The notes beneath the pieces were generated by a model, which saw only the letters and a program-made list of their open reading frames with translations, searched no databases and was not told the origin of the DNA. A stretch of DNA of 64,000 bases from Acidobacteriota bacterium (GTDB lineage: Bacteria; Acidobacteriota; Terriglobia; Acidiferrales; UBA7541), in contig DAHUXN010000060.1 in assembly GCA_027307115.1 (NCBI GenBank), forward strand, positions 1 to 64,000. Reading direction: 5' to 3'. This document shows positions 63,356 to 64,000 of this stretch, piece after piece. Position numbers and translations under genes: made by a program. Each line of letters opens with the position of its first letter. Position 1 is the stretch's first letter.

Positions 63356-64000
63356 TCACCGCGCCGCTGCAACGGCCCGCAGCAAATTCCCGTTTTGCCC
63401 CGCTTCGGAATATCCGTCCAGCCGCAGACCGGCGATGATCGATTGCATTTCGGCCCGCGTGAGCCACTGCGAATTCGTATCGCTGCTGTAGCGAAAGCCG
63501 TCCTCGCATGGTTTTCCAGCCCGCCAATTCTTCGAGTCCCACCATTGAAAATCCGGCTGAATTACGTAGAAATCCGGCAGCTCAACCGTGTGTCGCGCGT
63601 CATCGCGCGGAACCATGATTTCATGCAGCTTCTCTCCGGGACGTATCCCGATCACGTTGAAGCGGCAGGCCGGCGCGATCACTTCCGCCAAATCGCAAAT
63701 CCTCATGCTTGGAATTTTCGGAACAAAAATTTCGCCGCCATGCATTTGCTCCAAACACTGCGCCACAAATCGCGCGCCCTGCTCCAGGGTGATCCAGAAA
63801 CGCGTCATCCTCCGGTCCGTGATCGTCAACACGCCACCTTTTCGCTGCTCCCAGAAAAACGGAATCACGCTTCCCCGGCTGCCTGCCACGTTTCCGTATC
63901 GCACCACGCTCATTCGCGTTTTTCGCGCGCCCGAATACGCATTTCCGGCAACGAACAGCTTGTCCGAGCACAGCTTCGACGCCCCATATAAATTTATCGG
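63356..64000 (-). CDS. PseB-type UDP-GlcNAc 4,6-dehydratase, 5' end beyond window
   Basis: The frame stays open to the right edge, so the coding part continues outside. The visible 214 codons begin PINLYGASK (the YxxxK of the SDR active site), continue with DKLFVAGNAYSG, SVVRYGNVAGSRGSV and TRFWITLEQGARF, and end in an alanine-rich tail. These match PseB/FlaA1-type inverting dehydratases that make UDP-4-keto-6-deoxy-L-AltNAc, the first step of pseudaminic acid synthesis. It is the first gene seen of the minus-strand series. Confidence 0.88.
   Translation of the reverse strand, partial: PINLYGASKLCSDKLFVAGNAYSGARKTRMSVVRYGNVAGSRGSVIPFFWEQRKGGVLTITDRRMTRFWITLEQGARFVAQCLEQMHGGEIFVPKIPSMRICDLAEVIAPACRFNVIGIRPGEKLHEIMVPRDDARHTVELPDFYVIQPDFQWWDSKNWRAGKPCEDGFRYSSDTNSQWLTRAEMQSIIAGLRLDGYSEAGQNGNLLRAVAAAR

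Overview
The window looks like a chromosomal segment of an Acidobacteriota bacterium (Koribacter/Solibacter/Bryobacter-like). The inference rests on a secreted VWA protein of the type nearly confined to that phylum, energy-transducing TonB proteins with phylum-typical architectures (one joined to a PilZ-like domain), a hopanoid side-chain operon, a secreted S10 carboxypeptidase, and moderately high G+C throughout. No CRISPR array, insertion sequence, phage gene or rRNA was seen. No gene-free stretch exceeds 300 bases.

Layout. (1) 0.2-6.6 kb, minus strand: ileS-lspA-lgt-rluD-VWA, joining isoleucyl-tRNA synthetase to lipoprotein maturation. (2) 6.8-11.4 kb, plus strand: a TonB protein, a secreted protein, a TerC/Alx-type membrane protein coupled to a VOC-like protein, and an AhpD-like protein. 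(3) 11.4-17.0 kb, minus strand: GH63-type glucosidase, FAD amine-oxidase-like protein, AsmA-like protein. (4) 17.2-17.7 kb: tRNA-Gln(CUG), with a promoter and hairpin just upstream, and a small ORF. (5) 17.9-23.3 kb: a PilZ-TonB fusion (plus strand), then the minus-strand operon hpnJ-EamA-EamA-hpnI for hopanoid side chains. (6) 23.4-33.7 kb: TolC and MacB-type permease; a GT2 glycosyltransferase and large membrane protein with their own promoter and structured leader; rfbA/rfbB/rfbD for dTDP-rhamnose; a TPR protein and an HlyD/MacA-type adaptor. (7) 33.7-40.1 kb: an orphan receiver-like protein, a PYROXD2/CrtI-like oxidoreductase, the S10 carboxypeptidase, and a TPR/carbohydrate-binding-like protein with an O-antigen ligase/polymerase behind a promoter with a perfect 16-bp palindrome.

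(8) 40.1-64.0 kb, all minus strand and mostly overlapping or a few bases apart: a large surface-polysaccharide locus. Its transcription order begins beyond the right edge. It holds a PseB-type UDP-GlcNAc 4,6-dehydratase (cut by the window end), two Gfo/Idh/MocA oxidoreductases around a GNAT acetyltransferase, a DegT aminotransferase, a SpsF-type cytidylyltransferase, an SDR, an RmlD-like reductase, a GT4, a NeuB/PseI-type synthase, an asparagine-synthetase-like protein, a Wzx flippase, a KpsS-like glycosyltransferase, a Wzy-like polymerase, a GT9, a second (canonical) AsnB, a GT2, a small phosphoglycosyl transferase, a split transketolase and a second DegT aminotransferase. Together they suggest a Wzx/Wzy-type polymer carrying a nonulosonic-acid-like sugar, amidated uronic acids and perhaps a transketolase-made amino sugar. 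This is the most likely home of undescribed chemistry in the window.
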